Source: Dendrobium chrysotoxum (Eukaryota > Streptophyta > Magnoliopsida > Asparagales > Orchidaceae). Taken from it: a stretch of DNA of 64,000 nucleotides. The stretch spans positions 89,254,433-89,318,432 of the forward strand of contig CM034305.1 in the NCBI GenBank assembly GCA_019925795.1. Reading direction: 5' to 3'. The translations under genes and the position numbers were made by a program. Below the pieces are notes generated by a model. The model did not search any database. It was not told where the DNA came from and saw nothing but the letters and a program-made list of their open reading frames with translations. Position 1 is the stretch's first letter; each line of letters opens with the position of its first letter. This document shows positions 22,077 to 36,000 of the stretch, piece after piece.

Positions 22077-25000
22077 CTGAATCAAATCATGTGATTTGTT
22101 AAATGAAGAATTTCAATTTGATATAGTATTTCAGCTAATGTAAATTGTCTGCTTCAACTTGCAATATAACAATAAAGAAGCAGACTTAGATCAGAAATAT
22201 TTTCAGCAAGCACCACTATATAGCATCTCCTGATACTCAACGCAAGCAAACTAGAGCATCACAAATGTGCACAAGGATGTGTTAGTTCAAGTGAAAGTAA
22301 TGGTAAGGATATGAAAAGAAAAGGGAAATCTTTCACGGCATTGCATTTTTCTTTCTTTCTTTGTTTTAAGGCAAATTGTTTGAGTATTGATGACAAGATT
22401 TTGTGATATTTACTACTCTTGCTGCTTATAATATTTTCTTGTATCTAGAGTTAATAATAAAACATTGGGAAAGTTATATACATACCACCCAAATGCGGTG
22501 GATGCGCAAGGAAAAAAAATGAAGTCGATGATGTGATAAGTGCCAACTTAAACATGCCTTCACCAATGACTCGCTCGGTTTCAGAAAAAAAAGCGGGTAG
22601 AAATTGTACTAAAATTTCCAGATTTTCTTTACACCTTGAAAAAACATACCAAAACACAATATGTTTTCCATTTCCATTTCTTTCCCTTGATTTCCTTCAT
22701 ATTAAACACAGCCTAAGGAATCATATTTTCAGCAAAAGTAGAATGATTCTCTTCAAGTAGAGGAGTTGTCATAAAGGGAACAAAAGCATGCTTACCAATT
22801 TACTTCAACATTGCCACACCGTAACTGTTAAACAGCGCATGCAATCACGAGAGCAATTGATATTTTATAAAATGCAATTTCTCCAAAAGATTAAACATAT
22901 TCTAAATCGCCAATTGCTAAGTTCTTTATGGCAATACATCACCAGGCATAAACGGTTTTAATGAAACAAGATTTTGTGATTAAATCTAGCAGATATGCAA
23001 AATAGATCTTAGTGACCACAACAGAGAAGCAAGCGGAATGGCAGAAAGACGAGCAAAATTACCCATGCAACCTATAGCACACTACAAGACACAATACAAA
23101 CCATCCACTGCCAGCATTCAAATGAGCTATTATACGTTCTGCAGTTTGAGTTTGTTTTATCAGTCCTCATTCTGCATTCATTCCTCTTAAGTGTTATTTG
23201 AGATGTTAAATTTAGTTTATTATCCATCACGGCATCACTTTTTACTTCCTAATCCTACCGCATGAAATTCCTAATCCATCACTGTGTACTGCACATTAGG
23301 ATTTAGCACATGAAATAATAATAAGATCAACTCAATTATAAATCTTAAAGTTTCTCAAAAAGGATACCTCGGAAATGATTATCTTGTTTGATTATCCCAA
23401 AGGTCTCCGTTGTTTCTCGAATCATAATGCCGCTTATACCAACAAAAGATCTTGTTTTACACTCAACAACTAAAAAGACATCCATAAAAAATTAGAAGTT
23501 AGCATGTGCATTAGTATCCCACTCTAAAGAATATTTCAGCCAAAAATAAACACAATAGAATGATTCAGGTCAAAGAGCATTTATTACCAACAACAAAAGC
23601 ACCATGCAAGTCTGCTGTGAGAAGGCATTGAGCCAATTGTTTTTTACTGGAATAAATAAGTATGAAGCAGAATTAGTACAAATGTCAACCAACTAAAAGA
23701 CTTGGTAATATGCCAAGCACTTAAAGTAACTCATTAAGATTTTGGAAGCACAAAGTAATAGCAAAGCAATCAAACTATGGATAACGACTAGACCATAGAA
23801 ACTGTTTGATAAGATTCCAGTATGTAGCCAAGTTCTTGCATAGAGAGAATAAAATATCAAGCAACAAGACAGAGCAAAGCAATTAGGACACTCACCTGGA
23901 TTCTTCCAGGAGCTCAAGGATATAGGCTTTCCACATGTCATGCATTGGCTTGAAGAGCTCAAATCTGCAACTAGCAAGGAAAAATATCTAAGGTCAATGC
24001 CCCAAAATAAGAAATTCAATAAAGCTATATGCAAACATACACTGCACAGATATATGAATACTCATAATTCATAATTTTGCAAAAGAATCTAAATATAGCA
24101 TCACGCTCGAATTATTTAATACTAGTGGCAGTTAGCATGCAGACTTGTAACAACATTTGTTAGAGCATTCTTAGATATAACACGTGACAGCATGCAGACT
24201 ACGCAAGTTTCATGAGGAAGAGCAATCCTTGCAACATATCTTGATACTTTGGCTCAATACTACACAGAGGAATCTGAAGCAGTTTAAGATTCTTAGGCTC
24301 AAGTCAATTTGTCAGATGACGATCCCCAAGGTGACCTCCTGGTAGTAGATCAGGTGGTTGAACTCACAACGAAACCAAAGAGTCTAGGACACGCATTTAT
24401 TCCTCACTGTCTGTCAATCAAATATCATGGCACTCAATCATACCTATTCTCAAGATTAACAAAAGAATATGAAGATCCTTTACTCTATATCTTCCGTTAA
24501 TTGTCTTCAACACAAATCACTTCCATAGTAGGTCTTCCTTGCATGAGAATTGGCATAATGCTTCTAAATCTATGTTTCATTACTCTCTCATAGTTGTATT
24601 ATACAGCTAAATTTGGAACATTCCATCATAGAAAAACTAGTAACATTTACACATTTAAAGTGTCAACATATTAAATATCAAACATGTACAACTGCAAGGA
24701 CATGTGAAGAAAAAAAACAATAATGAATAACTGAAATTTGTAAAATAAAAATATTGTAGAAAATAGCCATCCTTAAAGCTTGATTATAAATGCTAAAACT
24801 GAAGATCTCCCACTTAATATAGTCCATAAAGCGTTTTCATAAAAAAATTTATGGGCATAAAATTTCAAAAGCCACAAAAGTCTAAAGCTACATATATAAT
24901 GTAAGGAACTATTAAATAATAATTAATACGCACTTGTGAAACTCCTTTGGCATATCAAAAGACCCACATTTCCGATGTTGTTGTAGAGACATGTGCTTTT

Positions 25001-26980
25001 GTGACCGCTTTGAATGGCTTTGTAAAGCCTTTGCACGAGCATCCATTGAAACACCAACATTAGGAACAAAATTATCAAGTAGAATACAATGGTCTATCTT
25101 TTTCTTTAAGCTAGTCCTTCTGAATTTATTCCACTCCTCCCCATGTTGCAAAAGATCATATAAAACTTTATTGACAATATCAGCTCTATTTGAGACCTAC
25201 ATGAAACAAAAAAATACATTCATTAGGGCCCAATGGAGAACAATATAACTCCCATATTTTTTTCATTATTTACAAAATCAATATCAACATCAATATTCTA
25301 CCAACAATTTGTTCCACTCGTTTACAAACAAAAATCAATCATTACAGATAATGTACAATGGGAAGTTGATGTTCAATTAAATAGAGGATTATGATATTCA
25401 CCCTATATTTTCTTTAAATGTTATAATAAATCACAACAAACGCTCACCAATGAGCTTTTGCATGCATGTATAAAGACTTCTACCATACATCATTCACAAT
25501 AGCTTCTACTATAGTCATTCCTGTTCACTACTAATTAATAGAAAAATATATTTTAGCTTTTTTCTCAGGGTGAAATGCTAAAGTCAAATCTAGTAAATGC
25601 ATGTTTCTAAATGCTAAAATCTTTATTCATTTTCCTTATCCCTCCTTAAAATCATTCTCATCCCTTGCATTTATCATTTAATTGTCATATTTAGCCTAAT
25701 TTAAATAATTCTTTATTTTTTAAGTATTTTAAAAGAGGCTCCTATATTCTATAAATATGAGACCATCAGGATATTAATTGTCCCGTCAAGATAGAACATG
25801 TTTAAAAATTTCCTTCAAAATAACCTCAATTGCCTCTGATAGCCAATTGCCTCATTCTCTCTAATCCTAGTTGATGCCTCTCAAGAGACATCAAAAAAGC
25901 TCTCATCCTCTATTAATGAGCCTCTCTCTAGAGAGCATGGGCTGCCAGGGAGAGGTACAAAAATCATGGAGCATTCTATTCAGGTCATTTTCTCTTATTT
26001 TCTCCATTTACCATTATTTATAAATCCACCAACCTCCCTTATGTAAACATCTGACAACAAAATAAGAAGAAGAAAAAAAATGAACAATAAAAGAGCAACA
26101 GAAAAATTTTTGAAGTGAAATAATAAAACAGATGAGGGAAGAGAAAGAATTTAGGGAGGGAAGAAATCAAGAAAGATTGCACGGAGGTCTAGGCAAAGCA
26201 ACATTAAAAAATAATTCATCCTCAAGGAACAATTAAGGGTGGAATCTAACATCTTCAAGTAAGATCACTCTAGATTTATTATCTTGTACGATTCTATATT
26301 CCCCTTCCATTATTACTTACATGACTGATTCTGCTGTTAAATCCTAACATTGCCTGAAACCCTAAATTGATGCATATACGTCAGCCAATCGATGTCTTAT
26401 CATGACAACTTAATTCTTTAATAAACGCTAAACAATAGACCACCATTAGGGTTATGATTAAACTGAAAAAACTTTAAGTACAAAACTTTCACGTTAACCT
26501 AAAAGATAGTGGTTCTGATTTTATAGTTGTGGACTATTCACTCTCATTTAGGAAATTGGGCTATGTAGAAAAGCTCTAACATCAAAATATAGATTTAAAC
26601 CACTAATCTCTTTGATACACCACAAAAAGTGTCAGACTTTGGCCTCTTGGTTCGGAATCATGTAAATTAGAATTTACCTACAAGTTATGACCATAACATG
26701 TTTTAAAGATCAATTCAATTACAATCTCATATAAAAATTTTCCTGAAATCAATTCAAATTTATTGATCTAGATCTAAAGAAGGTTACAACATCCTTATAT
26801 TTAAGTCTAGATTACTATGATCAAATAACGAGAAGGTTCACCAATAACCTTCATCATGATCTTGGATCAAACTAAAAAAACAATATAGTTTATTAGGAAA
26901 CAAAATTAATAGAGAAAGCATGAATTTAAATGCAATTCTAGAAAAATGGAAGCAAGCATACAACTAGAAAGTAGTACAAT

Positions 26981-27036
<56 letters not shown>

Positions 27037-30000
27037 CAAACACAAGTTTTGAAATTGTACAAATCAAGGCATTTTCTTTTTGAAACAATGCCTAAGCCTC
27101 AAAATTAAACTATTGAATTACCGTAAATATAAAAATAAAATATTTCTGAATAATCCTCGTAGGATAAATGAGTGAACATAAATAAGTAATATAAAATAAA
27201 TAAATAAATAATAATAATCGCTCAATAAGTATTCAATAATAAACAAGAAATCTAAATAAACAAGTAAACATAAAAACAATGTCTAAAATAAATAAGTAAA
27301 CATGTCCTCATTCTTCAAATAAATTAGTTATGAGTCTTAAGACTTTAAATTCAAAAGCCTCTCTCAATCTCACCACTTAGAAGGTGTTCACTACAATCAT
27401 CATCGTCGATGATTGCTTTCTGGCCTCCCTCATTCTCATTTATAACATCCTCTCAATCTTCCCCATCTTCAATTTCAATCACATTCCTCTTCTATAATCA
27501 ATAAAATCCAACAAGATTCCTCTTCTATAATCAATAAAATCCAACAAGAATACTAAAACAGTGACTATATTGATGGTTCTAATTTTTATTAAATAAAATT
27601 TTATCCTAACAGTTTCTATTTTCTCATTGGTTTGTGCTATTCTTGTTCCTTCCTCGGTCAAAAAAGTCAAAATTGAGATATGCCTCTAATAATTATGATG
27701 GTGTAACCTCATTTTCATCCTCCATAAGTCATTCATCATCTGATGACATATTATTACTATGAAAGGGGCACACATCATCCTTCAAAATTTTCTTCCTCAA
27801 ATGTCAATCTTTTAATTTCTAGTTATATATTTATGTAAAATAATAAGTTTTAGTTAATCAACCGATTTCTTCTCTTAATATAAACTTGGCTATAAGTACT
27901 CCAAATTCTCTCATGCCACCATAAGGAGGATGAAAAACCTAACACTTTAACTGCAAATATTTGCAATTTGAAAGTACCATCTCCAAATTTAATTCACCAT
28001 TCAACTAAGTAAAAAATATGTGCAAATAATACAAATTCAGAAAACATAATCAATAAAGATCAAAAGCTAGGATCTATAGAAAATAAAATATTATTTATCA
28101 GGGTAATGTTTGGCTATAGTGCCTTTAACTTGTTCTAATATAAAGAACACTTCCTAGTTTCTAAAAGCTACAAGTTGGAGAACGACCTTCCCTCTCCCTA
28201 TTGAATCAACAATCATTTGATCCATACAATAGTACATTCCAAGTTTGATCTCTAGATTGGTGGACTTATTCTCATCATATTGATATTAGGTTTTCGATAA
28301 TACCCCTCATTGCTTGCAAATATCGATGTAATTGAAGCTCCCTTTCTCATCTATAATCCCTCAAATTTTCTTGTAATTTCCCTAATCTCCACCTAAGCCT
28401 TTCGTCATCAACTCCTTCGTCCCACCCATAGCATTATAAATGAAACCATTGTTCGGTTTTTCTCTGTATCAAGTTTTCTCAAGACTTGAAACAGAGGCAT
28501 TGTAGTTGTTATAACAAAACTTGAAATTAGCCAAAAAATTTCATTTAAAACAATCTTTCTCAATTATATCCCTTCAGAATTCCTCTCTCATATACAAATT
28601 TTACAGTTGTAGAGGTTAATATAATTATGGCAAAGGGATAACGGTGAGGGATGCAATAGAAGCATCAACAACACTAGCAATGCAACCTCTCGTAGGTTAG
28701 ATTCTCCTGTGGAGTACGCAAGTCACAAGTAGCATGTACGTGAATCAAGATTTAGCATTCTAAGTTTTTTAATGAAATAGGTTTGGGTATAAATCATAAT
28801 GGTAATTGGGCTTAGGTTTATCAATTAAATTAGCCCAACACCAATGACTATGAAAATTGAGGCTTACATCTCATTATAAATGCCTTGAGGCCTGCCTCGC
28901 ATAACGGAGGCATACCCATCAATAGTTCCATATGAGGCATGCATCTTAAGTTTTTTTATCCGCTTCAACGCATGCCTCAAATTGCACAATTTTAAACAAT
29001 CATCAAGTATAAATTATTATCAAATATTACTAATTCATATATCATATGCTTGATATGATGAATAGTTGCAATGTTTTTAAAACTGATTAAATAAGTAGTT
29101 AGCATGACCTCAAAATGCATAAAAAATATGACGGGGAAAAAATTTAAATTGAGGATAATTTACATGAATAGCAAGTACTTTTTTTTTAATTATCAAATGC
29201 ACTAAGCAAGGTTGCTAAAAGCAAGTGCACTTCAAAAGTGAAGTGTTGCAGCACGAAGAGTGACACTTCACAATCTTCTCACCTATAAAGAGAAGGGAGC
29301 ATGAGTAGCGCATCACACAAGTGTGAAACCGCTTGCACGTTTCTTCATTCTGCATTGCTTTTGGGTTTTAGCTCACGCATCTAGTTGAGTGGTTGATTTA
29401 ATACGTAGAATAAAAAATGAGAACTATAACTCTACACTTAGGGCTAGTGATATTTATAGAAAAAAGACACATTAACTTGTCTGATCCATCTCAATTTTTT
29501 TTGGGGAAAATAAGAGAAATACAAAGATGCAACTTATATGATAAAAATTATTACTTGATGGAATTTAAATTTGATTAAATAAATGCCTATACACACACAT
29601 TATGCTTTGCACATTTGAGCAAAAAAGAACCACTGCGCATTAAAATTTCATCATAAGTTTTCCAACAATTTATTTTAAAGATATTAGGATACATGGTGGG
29701 TAAATAAAAGATTATATTGTCCATCTAAGATGTTATTTTAAAGTCTTACAAAAGAAAAACTATATAAGAACCTTAAAAAGTGTAATTTAGTAACTTATTG
29801 GTTGCTAACTCTCCCATGGATATTCTAAAACCATTCAATGATTATCAAAACTTCAAAGATACATCTCACTATCAAAACTTCAAAGATACATCTCACCATC
29901 GATGTCTAGTTGAGTAATTGGTAAGCTTATCCATCTTACTGTCACCCCACTCCATGTATGCTTTGTTGTCGATGTGGTTAGTTAATATATACAAAACCCA

Positions 30001-33000
30001 AAGAAAAACATAAGGATGTAATATTGGGATTTTTAAGATGCATAAAAATCTTTAAGGAAAGGTTTTTTTATATCAAACACCAAATCATTTAAACATTAAA
30101 GCATTTTTTGATATTGATTATGTTAGATTTATTGAAGATCAATACTCTAATTACGAATAACGTGCTTTTGAGAAGACTGTCTTCTTTCCTGGAGAAGAAA
30201 GCAAAATGTTGTCGCGAGATCCAGCACTGAAGTTGGATACAGAACTGACATATTCTTCCTATAAAATGATGCGGACAAAAGCTTCAATAGAAGAATTTAA
30301 CTTCGTTATAACTCGATCCATATTAAATTTAATAATTGAGTGGTAATCTATATTGTTGACCTCGTTTTAAGCAGAGCTTGCAATCGTCCTCGTCCATCCT
30401 TCCTTCAAAATCAAAATTGAACCGTATTTGGGTTGATTAAAGTTGATTTGATCAAATTTGACGCCGCCGAATCGATTCGAGTTTGATTTCACATCGATGC
30501 CGCCGTCAATTGTTAAATAGAGTCGAGTCGACCTCAAATTAATTAAAACTGATTTGATTACAATCAAATAAACTTAATTGAACCTCGTCGAGTCGATTCG
30601 ACTCAACCGAGACTAAATTTATCAATACTTAATTTGATTTTAATCAAATATGTTCAATTGAGTGTTATCGATTCAATTCGAATATAATTTAAAGCTTGAC
30701 GGCCTTGATCGACCCAATTTAACATGTCTCGACCTAATCTAAATCAAATAGACATCAATTAGCTCGAATCAATTTAACCAAATCAACCCAAATTCAAATT
30801 CTAGCAATTTTGTCTAATTAATTCAACCATTGTCTTTCAAATCAGCCCACCAATCCTCTCAATTCCAGCAAATTAACGTCAGCCCTTGATTTTGAATCAT
30901 AAGGAGGGTAAGATGGTCATTAGTCTTCAATAGAAACTTCTAGGTTATAAGAGGGAATGGGGGTAGTTTGGGCGGCATGATCTCTCCCACTCAACCGAAC
31001 CAGTGCTCTCTCTCTCTCATACGCCCAAAGATTCATGTCTAGACCATACAACCACTAATGGATGCAAAGCACCACACCAAACCTTCCCTTTCTCCAATTA
31101 TGAAATAGAATTAAAGATGATGCTTCACTTGTAAGCTTTTATTACAAACTTTCATGCTACAAGTGCATAGAATGAATTTTTAGAACTCTCAAACTTTATA
31201 TTGAACCCATCTTGTAATAACAAGAAACCAAGCCACTTTATCTTCTTCAACTCTCACCGCTTATGCTAAATGCAATTAAGAAAAGATGAACTGAGGTAAC
31301 TTCATTCCCTTCCAAGAACTCAAGAAACCTTCCAACATAAACCATACAACTTTGCATTGAATCCATGTATACTAAAGATAGAAACATAAAGCAGATAAAG
31401 TTGTCTAACATAGTTATCAACCCTTACATCACATACTACAAAACATGTATGGAAAACTCTTCAATCTAATCAGAATCCATCAAATGCACACATGCATTAC
31501 TTACTAAAAATTCATAATCAACATCATGTTCCATTGCCAGTTTGAACGTATTGGAGCTCTAGTCAAGAACTATTGGATAGAAGAAGGAATAATAATGCTT
31601 TCTTGATGCCACCAATTGAACTCTCCATAATCATGAAAGTCATAAATCCTCTTAACCAAAATGCTAAAATGTAAACATCAAATCAAACCAAGTTGAGTGC
31701 TATTTGCACATTGAACCGCATGAATGTGAAAATAAATGACAAGAATCTTATTCACATTAGCAAGAGGAGCATACATTCACTCCATCTTCACTTACTGCTT
31801 CGTCACTTTTGATTTTTAAAGAAGAAGAAAATGAGAATGACGACATCAGATTTCATAAATTCATTCCAATCACCTTGATGAAACAAAGAAGTAGATCAAA
31901 CAAAACTATAACTGATTCTTTAGTCTCAAGAAAGAAGAAGAATGCCGCTGATTTTGAACAGTTCGTCTTAAGAAACAATGCAATAAATTATCATTCTTAG
32001 ATATAAGGGATGGAAAATCAGATGGAGACTTCTTAATTCAAAGCAAGGCATATATATCCAGTAATTTGATTCTAAAGATGATAATAAACCACTATCCTCC
32101 TCTCTTAGAAGGGAGAAAACGAATTTTAGCAAATGGTGATTAATGTAGAAGATACGTGGCATTTATTTAAATAAACTTCGGCACATTTAATCAGTACCTC
32201 TTAAACTTGTTTTAGAGAAAACAGAAACATATAGTAACTTTAATTCTTCAAAGAACGAAGGGATGCAATGATAATTTCAGCTTCACCTTCATACTTAAAG
32301 AAAAGGGTCTTAAAAGCATTCTTCAAGAGGGAACTCTATTCAAAACAAAATCTCTTTTAAGAAATAAAAATATATGAGTATTTCAACAAATTTCCACCTC
32401 AAAGCAACTTTTAAGAAAGAAACTCATTCCCTCCAAATTCTCTTTTAAGAGAAAGAAGTTGGAGCTAACTCTTGCCTTTGATTGAAAGAAATTGAAACCC
32501 CATTTCTTCTGATTTTCTTAAAAAATAAATGAATAAATCCTTCTCATTCTTTCAAGAAATGGAATGAAGCCAGCTTCTCTTGGTTTTCAAAGCATCAAGT
32601 GAGAAGGGATGAGGAAAGGGCATTCTCTTTTTGCAAATGAGGGAAAAAATATAGCATCAACCATTGAATCTTGAGAGCTAGAGAAATATATACGACTAAT
32701 CCATTAGAAAGAGGGAAGAAATCCTCACAGCGGTTACTCTCAGGAAGATGTTCTATTGAAGAGGCGAAAGAGAGGAGATCAATAGACCTGCGAGTGGAGA
32801 GGGCCGATCGTTCTGATGTGTGAGACAAGAAGACTAATCGGATGGGAGAGCCGAAGGGAGGAGCTACGCCTAGCTTCTTATGTGCAAGAGAGGAAGGGAG
32901 GTCGTGCGTTTGGCTCGTTCGAACGAGAAGGGGGCTATCCTTGGGCGTACAAGAGAGAGAGCATTGATTCGGTTGAGTGGGAGAGATCATACCGCCCAAA

Positions 33001-36000
33001 CAACCCCCCTTCCCTCTTATAACCTATAAGTTTCTATTGAAGACTAATGACCATCTTACCCTCCTTATGTTTCGAAATCAAGGGATGATGTTAATTTGCT
33101 GGAATTGAGAGGATGGGGGGTTGATTTGAAAGACAATACAACAACAACAAGCCTTTATCCCACTATGTGGGGTCAGCTACATAAATCCTTTTTTCTCCAT
33201 AGTGTCCTATTAAGAGTCAAATTCTCATCTAAATATAATAAAGAAATATCATTTATAATATTTTTTAACCAAGTCTTTTTAGGTCTACATCTAACTTTCT
33301 TAACATAAGTCAAATCTAATACATCTACTTTCCTAATCGGGTCATCAGAAGGCCACCATTTTATGTGACCAAACCATCCTAGACGACTCTCTAATCTTAT
33401 CTTCCACTGGAAATACTCCAACCTTTTCACGTATATGCTCATTTCGTATCCTATCTCTAATAGTAAAGCCACTCATCCACCTGAGCATCCTCATCTCTGT
33501 AACACTTAACTTAATTATGCTTCTCTTTTAATGGCCAACATTCTGCATCATAAAGCATTGCAAGTCTCACTATCATCTTATGGAATTTTCCCTTAAGTTT
33601 GAGAGGGACTTTTCTATCACACAACAAGCTCGATGCATTCCTCCACTTCAACCATCCAACTTGAATTCTACTAATAATATCCTCATCTATTTCACCATCA
33701 CATTGAACAATAGACCCAATATATCTAAAACGAGTACTCTTACTAATGACTTGATCGCCCAAAGTCACAATCCCCCCCACTAGATCTATTATTACTAAAA
33801 TTATACTCCATATATTCAATTTTAGATCTACTCAGACGAAAGCATTTAGACTTTAAGGTTGACCTCCATAATTCAAGTTTACCATCAACTCTCTCTCTAG
33901 TCTTATCAGCAAGAAGAATATCATCAGCAAAAAGCATACACTAGGGTACAACCTCTTACATATGTCTAGTGAGAATATCCATGACTAAAGCAAAAAGATA
34001 TGGCTTAAGGCTGATCCTTGATGTAATCCAACTGAAATAGGAAAATACTTGGTCAAACCACCTTGTGTTTGAACACAACAGCTCCTGCATATATATCCTT
34101 AATGACTTGAATATAAGCACTATTAACCTCTTTCTTATGTAGAACTCTCCATAGCACTTCTCTTGGAACTTTATCATATGCTTTCTCTAAATCAATAAAA
34201 ATCATATGCAGATCCTCTTTATTCTCTCTATACTTCTCCATCAAACCTCTCAATAAATGTATAGCTTCCATAGTAGACCTACCTGGCATGAATCCAAATT
34301 AATTTTGAGAAACATTAGTGTCACGCCGCAACCTATGCTCCATAACTCTCTCTCATAGTTTTAAAGTATGATGCATTAACTTAATTCATCTATATTTCGC
34401 ACAATCTTATGCATCACCTTTATTCTTAAAAATAAGAATCAACACACTCATTCTCCACTCATCTGACATCTTTTTAGTCTTCAAAATAATATTAAAAATT
34501 TTAGTAAGCCAAGTTTGAATGAATCTACACACTCATTCTCCACACCTCTATTGGAATATCAAGTCCAACAGCTTTTCTACACTTCATTTTCTTTAAAGCC
34601 TCTTTAACTTCGGTTTTACTAATTCGTCGATAAAAAACAAAAATCTTTATTTTCATTTAGGTTGCTAAGGTCACTAAAGTCAATCGCATTCTCATAATAT
34701 TCATTAAAAATTTTAACAAAATATATCATCCACCTTTGTCGAATATCCTCTTCTAATAAAAGCATTTTTTGATCTTCATCCTTAATACGCTTTACTTGAA
34801 CTAAATCCTTACTACTCCAATCTCTTTGTTTAGCTAACTTATACATATATATTTCGCCCTCCTTAACATCTAATCTATTATATAAATCATTACAAACTAA
34901 AATCATTGCATTGATTTGAAAGACAATGGTTGAATTAATTAGCCAAATTTGTTAGAATTTGAATTTGGGTTGATTTGGTTAAATCAATTCAAGTTGATTT
35001 AGATTTGGTCAAGACGTGTTAAATTAGGTCGATTAAGGTCGTCGAGCTTTAAATTGTATTCGAATCAAGTCGAATTCAATCGATAACAGTCAATTGAACA
35101 TATTTGATTAAAATTAAATTAGTTTTTGATAAATTTAGTCTCAAGACGAGTCGAATTGACTCGACGAGGTTCAATTAAGCTTATTTGATTGTAATCAAAT
35201 CAGTTTTAATTAATTCGGGCTCGACTCGACTCAATTTAACAATCGACGGCGGCATCGAGGTCAAATCGAACTTGAATCGAGTCGAATTGATTCGGCCTCG
35301 TCAATTTTGATCAAATCGACTTTAATTAACCCAAATACGGTTCAATTTTGATTTTGAAGGAAGGATCGACGAGGACGACTGTAAGTTTTGCTAAAAATGA
35401 GGTCAACAATTATAAAACAACTTTATTTTTCATAATCAAAATAAGTATTTTGAAATATATTATCGTTTCATCAGAGATGTTATCCTATCAAAAAATATCA
35501 ACACTCCTCATGACTAAGAATAGTTGAAATTTTTATCCGGGCTCTTTGGCCACTAGGTTTCTCCTATCTCTGCAGTGATAGGGCTTTATTTGGTGTACCT
35601 TTAAGCATTTTATTTAAGTAGTTTTTTATTATTTATTATTTTTTCTTGTTTTCATTTGTTGAGTTTATTATTTCCTTAAATATGGGTAAGGTTATAATTT
35701 GTTGCTTCTTTGGATCTTTAATTTCTATAAATACCTCTTATTCCTTTGGGAGAGAAGGGTTTTTTAGGAGAAGTTTCATATCAGGTTTCCTGAAATAGGG
35801 AAGGAGTTCCCTTCACTTTGGGGGGGATTTCCCCCTTATCTTGGATGATGTAAGGCAAAGAAGCCATAGTGAACCTTGCCAAAATTGGTTTACCTTGAGT
35901 CTTAGCCTCTCTACTTTGGCTTGCCAGCATGTTCAGCGCTTCTCCGAATTGGAAGCATCCCTGGAAGTTACCGTCACCAGATGTTTCTTTCCCACAATTC

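Larger units (their letters stand above)
25197..30351. other. giant POP4 intron, 3' part without recognised elements
   Basis: AT-rich. Apart from the short repeats listed separately I see no gene or complete element. Around 27070-28990 words like GAGGCATGC and GCATGCCTC recur and may be the remains of an insertion. Confidence 0.5.
30352..35410. mobile_element. large foldback element with inverted arms of about 670 bp
   Basis: Left arm 30352-31028 and right arm 32941-35410 are inverted copies: ATTGTTGACCTCGTTTT at the left end matches AAAATGAGGTCAACAAT at the right end, and TCGTCCTCGTC, the GTCGATTCGACTC-rich middle and CGGTTGAGTGGGAGAGATC all pair. The right arm is split by a 1.77-kb LINE; without it the arms are about 677 and 680 bp. 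The 1.9-kb centre (31029-32940) has no recognisable protein. Long arms suggest a MULE-like or foldback DNA transposon, but I could not define a target duplication. Confidence 0.8.

Noticed and set aside
32595..32999. 134-codon minus-strand frame
   Set aside because: Straddles the foldback centre and arm, has no domain, and is not supported by codon or splice evidence.
30352..35410. Long inverted repeat as a microRNA or hairpin siRNA gene
   Set aside because: Arms of 670 bp with defined ends and a nested LINE fit a mobile element; a small-RNA role cannot be judged from sequence alone.
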